A stretch of 64,000 nucleotides of DNA from Rhizobium vallis. Its GTDB lineage: Bacteria > Pseudomonadota > Alphaproteobacteria > Rhizobiales > Rhizobiaceae. Position numbers and translations under genes: made by a program. The stretch is taken from positions 186,001 through 250,000 of the forward strand of contig NZ_ML133688.1 in the NCBI RefSeq assembly GCF_003985155.1. The letters are read 5' to 3'. The notes below the pieces were generated by a model, which searched no databases, was not told where the DNA came from, and was given only the letters and a program-made list of their open reading frames with translations. Numbering within the stretch: the stretch's first letter is position 1; each line of letters opens with the position of its first letter. Of this stretch, positions 9,768-20,592 are shown in pieces.

Positions 9768-12107
9768 ATGAAGGCTGGTTCAAAGTTTTTGAACGCAGTA
9801 TCGGCGGTTGCGCTGTCTGCTAGTGTTGTTGCTTCGGGCGCAGGTGCTTTGACGTTCGTTTCCGCTACGGCCGCTGAGGCCGCGGTTATCCAGCGCATCG
9901 ATGTGCGCGGCGCAAGCCGCGTCGGCGCGGAGGCCGTCCGGTCGAACCTCACCATCGCGCCCGGCAAGAGTTTTTCGAACACCGACATCGATGCATCCGT
10001 AAAGCAGCTCTACGGAACGGGTTACTTCTCCGATGTGAAGATCTCGGTTTCCGGAAGCACGCTCGTCGTCAATGTTCAGGAAGCCCAGCTCGTCAATCAG
10101 GTCGTCTTCAACGGCAACCGCAAGATCAAGGACGACAAGCTCGCGACGCTCGTCCAGACCCATGCTGCCGGCCCCTATAGCGACACCCAGATCCAGTCCG
10201 ACATTCAGGCGATCAAGGATGCCTATGCCGCAACCGGCCGCAGCGAAGTCGAAGTGACGACGCAGGTGGTGCCGCTCGGCGAAGGCCGCGTCAACCTCGC
10301 TTTCGTCATCAACGAGGGTGATCGCACCAAGATCGATGCGATCAATTTCGTCGGCAACAATGCCTACAGCGCCGGCCGCCTGGCTGCCGTCATTCAGACC
10401 AAGCGGTCGAACTTCCTTTCGTTCCTGACCCGTAAGGACGTCTACAACGAAGACAAGCTCCATGCCGACGAAGAAGCGCTGCGCCAGTTCTATTACAATC
10501 GCGGCTATGCCGACATGCGCATCGTTTCTTCCGATGCTAGCTTCGACGAAGCGACCAACAAATACACGCTTACCTTCAACATAGAGGAAGGACAGCGTTA
10601 CGATTTCGGAGCGGTGACCGTCCAGTCCACGGTCGAAGGTGTCGGCTCGGATCAGCTGCAGCCGCTGGTGCGCACGAAAGAGGGCCACCTCTACAGCGCC
10701 AAGGAAGTACAGAAGTCGATCGAAGCGATCTCCGATCAGGTGGCTTCTGCCGGTTATCCCTTTGCGCGCGTCACGCCGCGCGGTAATCGCGACCTCAACA
10801 ATAACACGATCGGCGTCGAATATCTGGTCGACCAGGGCGAGCGCGCCTATGTCGAGCGTATCGAAATTCGCGGAAACAGCCGCACACGCGATTACGTTAT
10901 CCGCCGCGAATTCGACATGAGCGAAGGCGACGCCTTCAATCAACAGATGATCACCAAGGCCAAGCGCCGCCTCGAAGCGCTCGGTTATTTCTCTTCCGTC
11001 AATATCACCACCCAGCCGGGCAGCTCTCCGGACCGCGTCGTGGTTGTCGTTGACGTGCAGGATCAGTCGACCGGTTCGTTCGGCGTCGGTGCGGGTTATG
11101 CGGCCGGCGGTGATGGCCTGCTGCTCGAAGCATCGATCGAGGAAAAGAACTTCCTCGGCCGCGGCCAGTACATCCGCATCTCGGCCGGCGGCGGCGAAGA
11201 AGGCTCGCGCAGCTATGGCGTGAGCTTCACCGAGCCCTATTTCCTTGGCTATCGTCTCGCGGCAGGCTTCGACGTCAACCGCAGCGAAACGTCGAGCAAC
11301 AGCAATTACGACTACGAGGAAACCAGCGTCGTCCTGCGCGTCACTGCGCCGATCACCGAGGATCTGGCGACGACCTTCCGTTATAATTACAAGCAGATGA
11401 AGTATGATGCGAGCAACAGCGATCTTGCTGACCTGTCCGCTCCGTATCAGCACCTCGTCGAGGATAGCCCGTGGACGCGTTCCTCCGTCTCGCAGACGCT
11501 GACCTACAACACGCTTGACGATATGATCCTGCCGCGTGAAGGCGTCTATGCGACGGCCACACAGGAAATTGCCGGCCTCGGCGGTGACTCGCAATTCTAC
11601 AAGATCTACGGCAAGGCACGTTATTACCACCTGCTCGCCGATGATGCCGATATCATCGGGTCGCTCTCCGCTGGTGCCGGTTATGTCGTCGGCTTCGGCG
11701 ACCACCTGAATGTCTTCGACCAGTTCACGCTGACCAACGGCGATATTCGTGGCTTTGAAAACAAGGGCATCGGCCCGCGTGTTTCGGGCAGCAACGACGA
11801 TCCGTTGGGCGGTACGACTTATTTCACGGCATCGGCTGAAGCGACCTTCCCGATGCCCGGCTTCCCGCGCGACTTCAACCTGCGCGGCGCGGTCTTCGCC
11901 GACGCCGGCACGTTGTTCGGCAACGACGTTGACCTGAGGGGCGACGGCATCGATGGCGAGGATGCCTCCCTGCGCGCTTCTGTCGGTGTCGGCGTCGTCT
12001 GGCAGTCTCCCTTCGGTGCATTGCGTCTGGATTACGCAATCCCGGTCCTGAAGGAAGACTTCGACAAGACGCAAAACTTCAAGTTTGGCATCAACAACCA
12101 ATTCTGA
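9768..12107 (+). CDS. bamA: Outer membrane protein assembly factor BamA
   Basis: A 779-residue Omp85-family protein, the core of the machine that folds beta-barrels into the outer membrane. The N-terminus has an export signal (basic start, hydrophobic core, Ala-rich end near residue 38). Five POTRA-type repeats follow, with recurring GNRKIKDD and [14 protein letters not shown] strands up to about residue 430. The C-terminal barrel has GRGQYIRIS, and it ends with KFGINNQF, a terminal aromatic typical of barrels. The 196 bases upstream separate it from rseP. Skp, which often follows bamA, is absent. Confidence 0.96.
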   Translation: MKAGSKFLNAVSAVALSASVVASGAGALTFVSATAAEAAVIQRIDVRGASRVGAEAVRSNLTIAPGKSFSNTDIDASVKQLYGTGYFSDVKISVSGSTLVVNVQEAQLVNQVVFNGNRKIKDDKLATLVQTHAAGPYSDTQIQSDIQAIKDAYAATGRSEVEVTTQVVPLGEGRVNLAFVINEGDRTKIDAINFVGNNAYSAGRLAAVIQTKRSNFLSFLTRKDVYNEDKLHADEEALRQFYYNRGYADMRIVSSDASFDEATNKYTLTFNIEEGQRYDFGAVTVQSTVEGVGSDQLQPLVRTKEGHLYSAKEVQKSIEAISDQVASAGYPFARVTPRGNRDLNNNTIGVEYLVDQGERAYVERIEIRGNSRTRDYVIRREFDMSEGDAFNQQMITKAKRRLEALGYFSSVNITTQPGSSPDRVVVVVDVQDQSTGSFGVGAGYAAGGDGLLLEASIEEKNFLGRGQYIRISAGGGEEGSRSYGVSFTEPYFLGYRLAAGFDVNRSETSSNSNYDYEETSVVLRVTAPITEDLATTFRYNYKQMKYDASNSDLADLSAPYQHLVEDSPWTRSSVSQTLTYNTLDDMILPREGVYATATQEIAGLGGDSQFYKIYGKARYYHLLADDADIIGSLSAGAGYVVGFGDHLNVFDQFTLTNGDIRGFENKGIGPRVSGSNDDPLGGTTYFTASAEATFPMPGFPRDFNLRGAVFADAGTLFGNDVDLRGDGIDGEDASLRASVGVGVVWQSPFGALRLDYAIPVLKEDFDKTQNFKFGINNQF

Positions 12108-12157
12108 TATCGGCAGTCCGGAACTGTAAGATTCAATTCCGTTCTGGAGCATTGCCG

Positions 12158-13225
12158 ATGGAGCAAAACGTTTTTTTTCTGCCCCATGAAGGTCTGAAGC
12201 TCGCTGAGCTGGCAGAGTTTCTTGGGGCGGAACTCGCCAATTCCGACCATGCCGATGTCATCGTCAGGTCCGTGGCCCCTATCAGCCGGGCGCGGGCGGG
12301 GGATGTCTGTTATATTCTGTCGCGCCGTAGCCGTGACGAATTTCTCACATGCGAAGCCTCGGCGGTGATTTGCGACAAGTCGCTTGCCGATCTCGTTCCC
12401 CCGCATATTCCGGTCATCCTGTCGTCCAATCCGCATGCCGCCTTCGCTATGGCGGGCGGCTTGTTCTATCCCGCAGCATTGCGTCCGGTCGTCATTTCGC
12501 CGGGTGAAGACGAGATCGCAGCGAGCGCAGTGGTCGATCCGAGCGCCAAGCTTGAAAAGGGCGTGATCGTCGAGCCGATGGCGATCATCGGGCCGCGCGC
12601 CGAAATCGGTGAAGGCACGCGCATCGGTGCGCACAGCGTCATCGGCCCTGATGTCAAGATCGGCCGGGATTGTTCGATCGCCAGCGGCGCGAGCGTTCTC
12701 TGCGCGCTGATCGGCAACGGCGTCATCATTCACAACGGCGTCCGCATCGGCCAGGACGGTTTCGGTTATGCGCCGGGTCCGCGCGGCATGATCAAGATCG
12801 TCCAGATCGGCCGGGTGATCATTCAGGACAAGGTCGAGATCGGTGCCAATACCACGATCGACCGCGGCGCCATGGACGACACGGTGATCGGCGAGGGCAC
12901 CAAGATCGACAACCAGGTGCAGATCGGCCACAACGTGCAGATCGGCCGCCATTGTGCGATCGTCGCCCAGGTTGGCATCGCCGGCAGTACGAAGATCGGC
13001 AATGGCGTGCAGATCGGCGGCCAGGTCGGCATCAAGGGGCATGTAACGATCGGTGACGGCGTGCAGATCGCCGCCAAAAGCGGTATCATGACCGACCTTG
13101 CCGCCGGCGGGCAATATGGTGGTGTACCTGCACGTCCGTTAAAAGACTATCTGAGAGAGGCCGCGCAGCAGGTTTCGAAGAGCAAGCTGCGCGGGAGGAA
13201 CCCTGGAGGCACGCAAAATGACTGA
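12158..13225 (+). CDS. lpxD: UDP-3-O-acylglucosamine N-acyltransferase
   Basis: A 355-residue enzyme that adds the N-linked hydroxyacyl chain in lipid A synthesis. The N-terminal uridine-binding domain is followed by hexapeptide repeats forming a left-handed beta-helix (many IG.G..I units, about residues 110-320). A conserved catalytic His is expected in the [14 protein letters not shown] segment. I prefer the ATG at 12158 to the TTG at 12152 because GGAG at 12146-12149 is then 8 bases away instead of 2. The 3' end overlaps fabZ by 8 bases. Confidence 0.95.
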   Translation: MEQNVFFLPHEGLKLAELAEFLGAELANSDHADVIVRSVAPISRARAGDVCYILSRRSRDEFLTCEASAVICDKSLADLVPPHIPVILSSNPHAAFAMAGGLFYPAALRPVVISPGEDEIAASAVVDPSAKLEKGVIVEPMAIIGPRAEIGEGTRIGAHSVIGPDVKIGRDCSIASGASVLCALIGNGVIIHNGVRIGQDGFGYAPGPRGMIKIVQIGRVIIQDKVEIGANTTIDRGAMDDTVIGEGTKIDNQVQIGHNVQIGRHCAIVAQVGIAGSTKIGNGVQIGGQVGIKGHVTIGDGVQIAAKSGIMTDLAAGGQYGGVPARPLKDYLREAAQQVSKSKLRGRNPGGTQND

Positions 13226-13685
13226 GGAAGCCACGACAACGCTTTCGTCGGCTGACATCATTGAAATCATGAAGCTGCTGCCGCATCGCTACCCGTTTCT
13301 CATGGTCGACAAGATCATCGAGATCGATGGCGACAATGCGGCGATCGGCATCAAGAATGTGACGGTGAACGAACCGCATTTCACCGGCCATTTTCCGGAA
13401 TCTCCGATCATGCCAGGTGTCCTACTGATCGAGGGCATGGCTCAGACGGCGGGCGCGATCTGTGCCAAGAAGGAAGGCCAGCCGGGCAACCTCGTCTACT
13501 TCATGACCATCGAGAATGCGCGTTTCCGCAAGCCCGTCGTGCCCGGCGACCGCGTCGAATTCCACGTCAGGAAGCACAAGCAGCGCGGCAATATCTGGAA
13601 ATTCCATTGCGACGCCAAAGTCGACGGTGCGCTTGTCGCCGAAGCCGATATCGGCGCGATGATCGTTCGTAAGGATCAGGCATGA
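13218..13685 (+). CDS. fabZ: 3-hydroxyacyl-ACP dehydratase FabZ
   Basis: A 155-residue hot-dog-fold dehydratase of fatty acid synthesis. The catalytic pair is visible as [11 protein letters not shown] (His near residue 23) and [20 protein letters not shown] (Glu near residue 69). It dehydrates 3-hydroxyacyl-ACP and so competes with LpxA and LpxD for the same pool; its location between lpxD and lpxA is the conserved bacterial arrangement. It overlaps both neighbours (8 and 4 bases), which suggests coupled translation. Confidence 0.97.
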   Translation: MTEEATTTLSSADIIEIMKLLPHRYPFLMVDKIIEIDGDNAAIGIKNVTVNEPHFTGHFPESPIMPGVLLIEGMAQTAGAICAKKEGQPGNLVYFMTIENARFRKPVVPGDRVEFHVRKHKQRGNIWKFHCDAKVDGALVAEADIGAMIVRKDQA

Positions 13686-14500
13686 GCAATATTGCCGAAA
13701 GCGCCCGTATTCATCCGATGGCCGTCGTCGAAGACGGGGCGACCATTGGTGAGGGCGTCAAAATCGGTCCCTTCTGCCATGTCGGGCCGCATGTTGTTCT
13801 GCATGCGAATGTCGAACTCCTGGCGCATGCGGTCGTCGCCGGCCGCACCGTGATCGGCAAGGGTACGCGGATCTTCCCGATGGCCGTCGTCGGCGGCGAT
13901 CCGCAGAGCGTGCATCACGGCGGCGAGGAGACGACGCTGACGGTCGGCGCCAACTGCACGATCCGCGAAGGCGTGACGATGAACACCGGCACGGCTGATT
14001 TCGGCGGCCAGACGATCGTCGGCGACAACAATCTCTTCCTTGCCAACTCCCACGTCGCCCATGATTGCCGTGTCGGCAATCATGTGATCATGTCGAACAA
14101 TGTCATGCTCGCCGGCCACGTCGTCATCGAGGATCGCGTCATCCTCGGCGGCGGTTCAGCGGTTCATCAGTTCACCCGCGTCGGCCGCCAGGCCTTCGTC
14201 GGCGGCCTTTCGGCAGTGAGCTACGACGTCATTCCTTATGGCATGCTGAACGGCAATCCCGGCCTGCTGAGCGGTCTCAATGTCGTCGGCATGACGCGCG
14301 CCGGCGTCGATCGTGCCGTCATCCACAGAGTGCGCCGCGCCTATAAGGCGATCTTCGAAGGAACGGCCTCCGTGCGCGAAAACGCCGCCGCCATCCGCGA
14401 GGAATATGCCGATTGCGAGCAGGTGATCCAGATCCTCGATTTCATCGCTTTCGATAGCGACCGCGCCCTGTCCTCGCCCACCCGGGGACAGAAGGGCTAG
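13682..14500 (+). CDS. lpxA: UDP-N-acetylglucosamine O-acyltransferase
   Basis: A 272-residue hexapeptide-repeat enzyme that catalyses the first step of lipid A synthesis on UDP-GlcNAc. The left-handed helix ([17 protein letters not shown] and later turns) is followed by the His-containing segment [16 protein letters not shown], which carries the catalytic base. The C-terminal helical domain begins after about residue 195. The start is in ATGA overlap with fabZ. lpxI follows after three bases. Confidence 0.96.
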   Translation: MSNIAESARIHPMAVVEDGATIGEGVKIGPFCHVGPHVVLHANVELLAHAVVAGRTVIGKGTRIFPMAVVGGDPQSVHHGGEETTLTVGANCTIREGVTMNTGTADFGGQTIVGDNNLFLANSHVAHDCRVGNHVIMSNNVMLAGHVVIEDRVILGGGSAVHQFTRVGRQAFVGGLSAVSYDVIPYGMLNGNPGLLSGLNVVGMTRAGVDRAVIHRVRRAYKAIFEGTASVRENAAAIREEYADCEQVIQILDFIAFDSDRALSSPTRGQKG

Positions 14501-14503
14501 TCC

Positions 14504-15385
14504 GTGATTTTATCAGGCGACACCGCTGCGGGCCGGCTGGCGATCATCGCCGGCGGCGGCCTTCTGCCTTCCTATGTCGCCGAAGCCGCGCGTGCCGCGG
14601 GCGAAAATCCCGTGATCGTCGCGCTGAAGGACGAAAGCGACCGGCGCTGGGAAGGCTATGACCACGCCGTCATCGGCATCGGCGATTTCGCGGCCCTCGA
14701 CGGCTTGTTCAATCGGTATGGCATCGGCCGTGTCGTGATGTCGGGCAGTGTGCGCCGCCGCCCGGAATGGCGCGAGGTGCGCCCGACGCTGCGCATTCTG
14801 ATGAAGGTACCGGCCGCCATCCGTACCCTGCTGTCCGGCGGCGACGATACGGTTCTGCAGATGGTGATCCGGTTGATCGAGGGAAATGGCCGGCGCGTCG
14901 TCGGCGCCCATGAGATTGCCCCCGACCTGCTTGCCGCCGTCGGCCCGCTTGGCGCAGTCGTGCCCAGCGAGGAGGACCGGCGTGATATCGCTCGCGCGGC
15001 CGAAGCCGCCGAAATGCTTGGCCGGCTCGACGTCGGGCAGGGGGCCGTCAGCATCGGCGGGCGCGTCGTGGCGCTGGAAGGTCTTGAGGGCACTGATGAG
15101 ATGCTGGATCGCGTGACAGGTCTGAGAGCAGCCGGGCGAATCTCGCCGCGCCGCCGAGGCGCGCTCGTCAAGCTCTGCAAGCCGCAGCAGGATATCCGTG
15201 CCGACCTGCCGGCGATCGGTGCATCGACGGTCTTGAACGCAAAAGAGGCTGGCCTTGCCGGCATCGCGGTCGAAGCCGGCCGTTCGCTGGTGCTCGACCG
15301 CGCCGGTGTCATCAAGGCCGCCGACGAGGCAGGACTTTTCGTCTGCGGCATCGATCGCGGCCTGCCGGCATGGGGGCTCGAATGA
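14504..15385 (+). CDS. lpxI: UDP-2,3-diacylglucosamine pyrophosphatase LpxI
   Basis: A 293-residue protein of the LpxI (DUF1009) family, which hydrolyses UDP-2,3-diacylglucosamine to lipid X. It replaces LpxH, the calcineurin-like enzyme of gammaproteobacteria. The start LAIIAGGGLLPSYVAEAAR and the later GALVKLCKPQQDIRADLPAIG are typical, the latter leading to the conserved Asp cluster. A GTG start at 14504, three bases after lpxA, is used. It overlaps lpxB by 4 bases. Its position between lpxA and lpxB supports the assignment. Confidence 0.93.
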   Translation: MILSGDTAAGRLAIIAGGGLLPSYVAEAARAAGENPVIVALKDESDRRWEGYDHAVIGIGDFAALDGLFNRYGIGRVVMSGSVRRRPEWREVRPTLRILMKVPAAIRTLLSGGDDTVLQMVIRLIEGNGRRVVGAHEIAPDLLAAVGPLGAVVPSEEDRRDIARAAEAAEMLGRLDVGQGAVSIGGRVVALEGLEGTDEMLDRVTGLRAAGRISPRRRGALVKLCKPQQDIRADLPAIGASTVLNAKEAGLAGIAVEAGRSLVLDRAGVIKAADEAGLFVCGIDRGLPAWGLE

Positions 15386-16551
15386 CCGGGAGGCCGCTGA
15401 AGATCGCCGTCATCGCCGGTGAGGTGTCGGGTGATCTGCTCGGTGCCGATCTCATCGCCTCCCTGAAGCGCATCCATGCCGGACCGGTGGAACTCGTCGG
15501 CGTCGGAGGCGAGGGGCTGCAGGCCGAAGGCTTGAAATCCCTGTTTGACTTCTCCGAGCTGTCGATCATGGGCATCACCCAGGTGTTGAGCCGGCTGCCG
15601 AGGCTGTTTAACCTGATCCGCCGAACCGCGGCTGATATCATCGACGCAAGGCCCGATGTCCTGCTCATCATCGACAGCCCGGATTTCACGCATCGCGTCG
15701 CAAAGCGAGTTCGCACTGCGCTGCCTGATCTGCCTGTGGTCAATTATGTCTGTCCGAGCGTCTGGGCCTGGAAGGAATACCGCGCCACGCGCATGCTCGG
15801 CTATGTCGATCACGTGCTTGCCGTTCTTCCCTTCGAACCGGCGACAATGCAAGCGCTCGGCGGGCCGGCAACAACCTATGTCGGGCATCGCCTGACCGCC
15901 GAACCCGCGCTGCTGGAGACCCGGAACCTGCGCGCCGGCAGGCAGCCCGGCAACGGTGCGATCCTTCTTCTCCCCGGCTCGCGTTCCTCCGAAATCAAGA
16001 AGCTTATGCCTTATTTCGAGGCTGCAACGAACGAGCTTGTCGCCCGCAATGGGCCGATGCGCTTCATTCTGCCGACCGTGATGCACAGGCAAGCGCTTGT
16101 CCGCGAAATGATCGCGGGATGGGCGGTAAAGCCGGAGATCGTTGTCGGCGCGGAAGCGAAATGGAAAGCTTTCGCCGAAGCCGATGCAGCCATGGCGGCG
16201 TCTGGAACTGTCATTCTCGAACTGGCGCTGGCCGGGGTTCCTGTCGTCTCCGCCTACAAGGTCGACTGGATCATGCGCATGCTGACGTCAGGCATCAAGA
16301 CCTGGACCGGCGCGCTGCCAAACCTGATTGCCGATTACGCGATCGTGCCGGAATACCTGAACGATGTCGTGCGCGGCGCAAGCCTGGCACGCTGGATGGA
16401 AAGGCTGTCGGCCGACACCTATCAGCTCAAGGCGATGAAGGAAGGCTACGAGCTCATCTGGCAACGGATGCAGACCGAAAAGCCGCCCGGCGAGCATGCC
16501 GCCGAAGTTCTTCTCGACGTCCTGAAAAAGAAAAAACCCGGCCATTTCTGA
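15382..16551 (+). CDS. lpxB: Lipid-A-disaccharide synthase
   Basis: A 389-residue GT19 glycosyltransferase that joins lipid X to UDP-diacylglucosamine to form the lipid A disaccharide. Seen are KIAVIAGEVSGDLLGADLI at the start, IDSPDFTHRVAKRVR near residue 95, VCPSVWAWKEYR and ILLLPGSRSSEI. I chose the ATG at 15382, in ATGA overlap with lpxI; an in-frame ATG at 15370 would add four residues. The stop lies inside a strong bidirectional terminator, so this is the end of the lipid A operon. Confidence 0.96.
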   Translation: MTGRPLKIAVIAGEVSGDLLGADLIASLKRIHAGPVELVGVGGEGLQAEGLKSLFDFSELSIMGITQVLSRLPRLFNLIRRTAADIIDARPDVLLIIDSPDFTHRVAKRVRTALPDLPVVNYVCPSVWAWKEYRATRMLGYVDHVLAVLPFEPATMQALGGPATTYVGHRLTAEPALLETRNLRAGRQPGNGAILLLPGSRSSEIKKLMPYFEAATNELVARNGPMRFILPTVMHRQALVREMIAGWAVKPEIVVGAEAKWKAFAEADAAMAASGTVILELALAGVPVVSAYKVDWIMRMLTSGIKTWTGALPNLIADYAIVPEYLNDVVRGASLARWMERLSADTYQLKAMKEGYELIWQRMQTEKPPGEHAAEVLLDVLKKKKPGHF

Positions 16552-16565
16552 CCGGGTTTTCTTTT
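16531..16565. terminator. Bidirectional terminator shared by lpxB and gltA
   Basis: AAAACCCGG (16533-16541) pairs with CCGGGTTTT (16552-16560) around a 10-base loop. On the plus strand it is followed by TTTTCTTTT, and read on the minus strand by TTTTTT. It overlaps the lpxB stop and lies 15 bases beyond the gltA stop, so it can end both convergent transcripts. Confidence 0.85.
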
Positions 16566-16579
16566 GGCTTCGGAAGCAA

Positions 16580-17869
16580 TCAGCGCTTCGAAACGGGGAT
16601 GTAGTCGCGCTTCGGTTCGCCGACATAGAGCTGGCGCGGACGGCCGATGCGCTGTTCCGGATCCTCGATCATCTCGTTCCACTGCGCGATCCAGCCGACG
16701 GTGCGGGCGAGCGCGAAGAGCACGGTAAACATGGTCGTGGGGAAGCCCAGCGCCTTCAGCGTGATGCCGGAATAGAAGTCGATATTCGGATAGAGCTTCT
16801 TCTCGATGAAATATTCGTCGGTGAGCGCGATGCGCTCCAGCTCCATCGCCACTTCGAGCAGCGGATCGTCCTTGATGCCGAGTTCGCCGAGCACTTCATG
16901 CGTCGTCTTCTGCATGATCTTGGCGCGCGGATCGTAGTTCTTGTAGACGCGGTGACCGAAGCCCATCAGGCGGAACGGATCGTTCTTGTCCTTGGCGCGG
17001 GCGACATATTCCGGAATGCGGTCAACGGTACCGATTTCCGTCAGCATGTTGAGCGCTGCTTCATTGGCGCCGCCGTGAGCGGGACCCCAGAGGCAGGCGA
17101 TGCCGGCAGCGATGCACGCGAACGGATTGGCGCCCGACGAGCCGGCGAGGCGGACGGTCGAGGTCGAGGCGTTCTGCTCGTGGTCGGCATGCAGGATGAA
17201 GATGCGGTCCATGGCGCGGGCAAGCACCGGATTGACCACATATTCCTCGCAAGGAACGGCAAAACACATGCGCAGGAAGTTCGACGCATAGTCGAGATCG
17301 TTCTTCGGGTAAACGAAGGGCTGGCCGATATGATACTTGTAAGCCATGGCGGCAAGCGTCGGCATCTTGGCGATCATGCGCAGGCTGGCGACCATGCGCT
17401 GGTGCGGATCGGTGATGTCGGTCGAGTCGTGATAGAAGGCCGACAGCGCGCCAACGCAGCCGCACATGACGGCCATCGGATGTGCATCGCGGCGGAAGCC
17501 GGTGAAGAAGCGGCTCATCTGCTCATGCACCATGGTGTGGTGCGTGACGCGATAATCGAAATCCTTCTTCTGCGCAGCCGTCGGCAGTTCGCCGTAAAGC
17601 AGGAGGTAGCAGACTTCGAGGAAGTCGCCGTGCTCGGCGAGCTGCTCGATCGGATAGCCGCGATGCAGCAGGACGCCTTCGTCACCGTCGATGTAGGTGA
17701 TTTTCGATTCACAGGATGCGGTCGAGGTAAAACCCGGATCGTACGTGAAGGAAGCCGTGTTCTTATACAGGGCACCGATATCGATGACGCTCGGGCCGAT
17801 CGTGCCGCTCTTGACGGCAAGGTCGACCGATTTGTCACCGATTTTTATTGTAGCGCTTTGATCCGTCAT
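16580..17869 (-). CDS. gltA: Citrate synthase (type II)
   Basis: A 429-residue enzyme that condenses acetyl-CoA and oxaloacetate in the TCA cycle. Active-site regions are visible: [15 protein letters not shown] (His), [12 protein letters not shown] (His) and the [13 protein letters not shown] region leading to the catalytic Asp. I chose the ATG at 17869 ([12 protein letters not shown]) because GGAGG precedes it by 7 bases; a 20-residue longer form from 17929 has no such site. The N-terminal extension fits the large hexameric NADH-sensitive Gram-negative type (family knowledge). Confidence 0.97.
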   Translation of the reverse strand: MTDQSATIKIGDKSVDLAVKSGTIGPSVIDIGALYKNTASFTYDPGFTSTASCESKITYIDGDEGVLLHRGYPIEQLAEHGDFLEVCYLLLYGELPTAAQKKDFDYRVTHHTMVHEQMSRFFTGFRRDAHPMAVMCGCVGALSAFYHDSTDITDPHQRMVASLRMIAKMPTLAAMAYKYHIGQPFVYPKNDLDYASNFLRMCFAVPCEEYVVNPVLARAMDRIFILHADHEQNASTSTVRLAGSSGANPFACIAAGIACLWGPAHGGANEAALNMLTEIGTVDRIPEYVARAKDKNDPFRLMGFGHRVYKNYDPRAKIMQKTTHEVLGELGIKDDPLLEVAMELERIALTDEYFIEKKLYPNIDFYSGITLKALGFPTTMFTVLFALARTVGWIAQWNEMIEDPEQRIGRPRQLYVGEPKRDYIPVSKR

Positions 17870-17934
17870 GCTGATCCTCCGAAATGTCGGTAGCGCCTTA
17901 AAAGCGCCATAGGGGTTAAGCGTCCTCACCGATA

Positions 17935-17962
17935 GCTATATGATCGCGAAGCTAATGCCAAG
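17935..17962 (-). promoter_or_regulatory. Candidate gltA promoter
   Basis: On the minus strand, CTTGGC (17957-17962) and TATAGC (17935-17940) are 16 bases apart. This resembles the alphaproteobacterial housekeeping pattern CTTGAC ... CTATAT. It would start transcription about 60 bases upstream of the gltA ATG. Confidence 0.4.
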
Positions 17963-18159
17963 TTACCGTGACGCCATTTTGTGCATTGCGGTATCACCTT
18001 TTAGGCACTGCAGCGATGAGCCGCACGCATAACGGAAGCCGATGATTCGACTGGTTTTTTGGCGCTCGCGATTTTCCCTCATATTTCAATCGATTATCCT
18101 TGCCGGATTTGAATGGAGGTTGCATTCTTGCTGCCTTCGCGGGTGGTCTTGGGCGGTGC

Positions 18160-20592
18160 ATGCAGGAGTTGACGACAGTCGAATTGCGGCCGGAAACGGG
18201 CGCGGGCCTTGCCGGCTCCGCGGGGCTTTCCGCACCCACGGTGGCGCCGCGACTGGCAAGGACGCAGTCGACGACGCCGTTGCGCCATCGGCTGCCGGCC
18301 ATGACCGCCCGATCGTTGCGTGTCGGTATCCGCATGCTGGACGAGGAAGCGGACCATGGCCGTCTGCTGCTGTTCTCGCCGGCCTTCCTCGGCGCCGGGG
18401 CGGCTTTCTGGTTTCTCGCGGCATCGGACTTTCCGGTCGTTGTATCGCTGATCTGCCTGCTGGTGCTGGCAGTCGCAATCCTTCTCACCAGCCATAGCCG
18501 GGCGGCTTTACGTGCAACATTCCTGGCGCTTGCACTCGTGGTCTGCGGCATGCTCTCGGCACAGTTCGAGACGTGGCGTGCCTCGACCGTGATCCTTGAC
18601 TCCGCGGTGACGACGACGGTGACGGGCCGCGTCGAACGGCGCGAAGGGGACGGTCCCGGGCGGTACCGCTACATTCTTGCCGTGAGGGGCACTGAGGCGC
18701 CCGAAGTGAAGCGGCCGCCGGAACGCATCACCGCGATCGTCCGCGGCGCGGAGGTGCCTTTCGAGATCGGCGATATCATAACTGGCAGGGCGCGGCTGAC
18801 GCCGCCGGCAGGTCCCGCACTTCCCGAGCTCAACGATTTCTCCTTCGGGGCTTATTTCGACGGCATCGGCGCCAACGGTTTCTTCTACGGCGCACCTGAG
18901 AGGGTCGATTTGCCGACGGGGCCAGAGGCTGCGCAATCGACGTCGGAGACTCTGCTCGAATGGCTCTATCTCCTGCGCAGCCGCGTCGGCGACCGCATAC
19001 GCTCGATTCTACCCGGCGACACGGGCGCTTTTGCCGCCTCTCTTGTCACCGATGAGAGACGGGCGATCTCGGACCAAACCACGGAAGCCCTACGGCAATC
19101 TGGCCTTGCGCACATCATTGCGATTTCCGGTCTCAACATGGCACTGTCAGCCGGCATTTTCTTCGTCGGCCTGCGCATAATCTTCAGCCTGTTTCCGGGC
19201 ATTGCTCAAGCCTGGCCGACGAAGAAGGTCGCCGCCGCTGGCGCGCTCCTGGCTGTGACGGCCTATTATATGATCTCGGGCTTTGCCGTCTCCGCCGAAC
19301 GCGCCTTCATCATGATGGCGATTATGCTGATCGCCGTCTTCTTCGACCGGCCTTCGATCAGTCTCAGGAACGTCGCGCTTTCCGCTCTCGTGATCCTTGC
19401 CGTCTCCCCGTCAGAGGTGCTGGGGCCGAGTTTCCAGATGTCCTTTGCCGCGACCCTTGCGCTGGTTGCGGGCTATGACCTCTGGAAAATGCGGCCGATG
19501 CGGGAGAACGCCTTCGCCAAGCTGCCGATCATGAAACCTTTCTTCATGGTTGGCGGCTTCTTCGGCGGCATTTTCCTGACCTCATTGATCGGCGGTTTCT
19601 CGACCGCGCTGTTTTCCATCGAGCATTTCCATCGTCTGACCGCCTATGGGCTACCGGCAAATCTCGCGGCCATGCCGGTGATCTCTTTCATCGTCATGCC
19701 ATTCGGGATGATCGCGATGCTGCTGATGCCTTTTGGCCTGGACGGTTGGGCATGGCAGGTCGCAGGTGCTGGGCTCGATCTGGTGATCGCAATTGCAAAC
19801 ACGGTATCGGGCTGGGGCGGCAACATAGATGTGGGCCGTTTGTCCGGTTGGTACTTCCCGACGGCTGTCTTCGGCTTTCTCTTGCTGACATTGCTTAAAA
19901 CCCGCCTGCGCCACATCGGAACCGCAATCGTCGCGATTTCCACGCTGGCTATCGCGGTGCTGCCATCAAAGGCGGCACCCGACATCGCCATTGCCGAAGA
20001 CGGCGGTCTGGTCGCTATCGTCGATGGTGAGACGATGGCCTCGAACCGCACGAAGCCGCCATCTTTTATCTTCGAACAATGGAAACGCACGCTTGCCATC
20101 GAAGAACACCGCCAGCCGGTCATGGTTGCGATGAGTAATGCGCCTTCTGCGCCTCAAGGCAAAAGGCTGCAACTCTCGCCGGACCAGCAGAATGACGCGC
20201 GAGAGGCGATGAGAAAGGCGGTCGCCACAAGCCCACCGTCACGCTTTTCCTGTCTGAAAGGCGCCTGGTGCACCACCTTGCTTGACAATGGAAAGACACT
20301 GACTGTCATCGACAATGCCGCCTATCTCGGACCGGCTTGCGATACGGCTGATATCGTCGTCACCCCGGTCCGCCTGCGCTTTGATCGCTGCCGTTCCGGC
20401 GCACTGCTCTTTACGGGCGAGACGCTGCGCAAGACAGGGGCGACTGAGCTTCGCTTCACCGAAGAGGGGATCGAGGTTGCAACGGCATTCGACACATTGC
20501 AGCGACCCTGGATGCGCCACCGCGCCTATGACTGGCGCAGCGACAGCTTCGCGGATGCCAGCCCGTCACCGGTCAGTGATAACGGCGAATGA
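18160..20592 (+). CDS. comEC: ComEC/Rec2-family membrane protein
   Basis: About 810 residues from the ATG at 18160; the frame is open to a TTG at 18100 and another ATG lies at 18301, so the start is uncertain. After an N-terminal cytoplasmic stretch there are two or three membrane segments, a ComEC N-terminal OB-like domain ([18 protein letters not shown]), then the competence domain with [18 protein letters not shown] and many membrane helices. ComEC forms the channel for single-stranded DNA uptake. The C-terminal part lacks the HxHxDH motif of the metallo-beta-lactamase domain found in many ComEC proteins. The 3' end overlaps lexA by 20 bases in convergent orientation. Confidence 0.9.
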   Translation: MQELTTVELRPETGAGLAGSAGLSAPTVAPRLARTQSTTPLRHRLPAMTARSLRVGIRMLDEEADHGRLLLFSPAFLGAGAAFWFLAASDFPVVVSLICLLVLAVAILLTSHSRAALRATFLALALVVCGMLSAQFETWRASTVILDSAVTTTVTGRVERREGDGPGRYRYILAVRGTEAPEVKRPPERITAIVRGAEVPFEIGDIITGRARLTPPAGPALPELNDFSFGAYFDGIGANGFFYGAPERVDLPTGPEAAQSTSETLLEWLYLLRSRVGDRIRSILPGDTGAFAASLVTDERRAISDQTTEALRQSGLAHIIAISGLNMALSAGIFFVGLRIIFSLFPGIAQAWPTKKVAAAGALLAVTAYYMISGFAVSAERAFIMMAIMLIAVFFDRPSISLRNVALSALVILAVSPSEVLGPSFQMSFAATLALVAGYDLWKMRPMRENAFAKLPIMKPFFMVGGFFGGIFLTSLIGGFSTALFSIEHFHRLTAYGLPANLAAMPVISFIVMPFGMIAMLLMPFGLDGWAWQVAGAGLDLVIAIANTVSGWGGNIDVGRLSGWYFPTAVFGFLLLTLLKTRLRHIGTAIVAISTLAIAVLPSKAAPDIAIAEDGGLVAIVDGETMASNRTKPPSFIFEQWKRTLAIEEHRQPVMVAMSNAPSAPQGKRLQLSPDQQNDAREAMRKAVATSPPSRFSCLKGAWCTTLLDNGKTLTVIDNAAYLGPACDTADIVVTPVRLRFDRCRSGALLFTGETLRKTGATELRFTEEGIEVATAFDTLQRPWMRHRAYDWRSDSFADASPSPVSDNGE

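Noticed and set aside
9780..12152. A 790-codon open frame on the minus strand
   Set aside because: It is the antisense shadow of bamA; the composition is atypical for a protein and it has no start signal.
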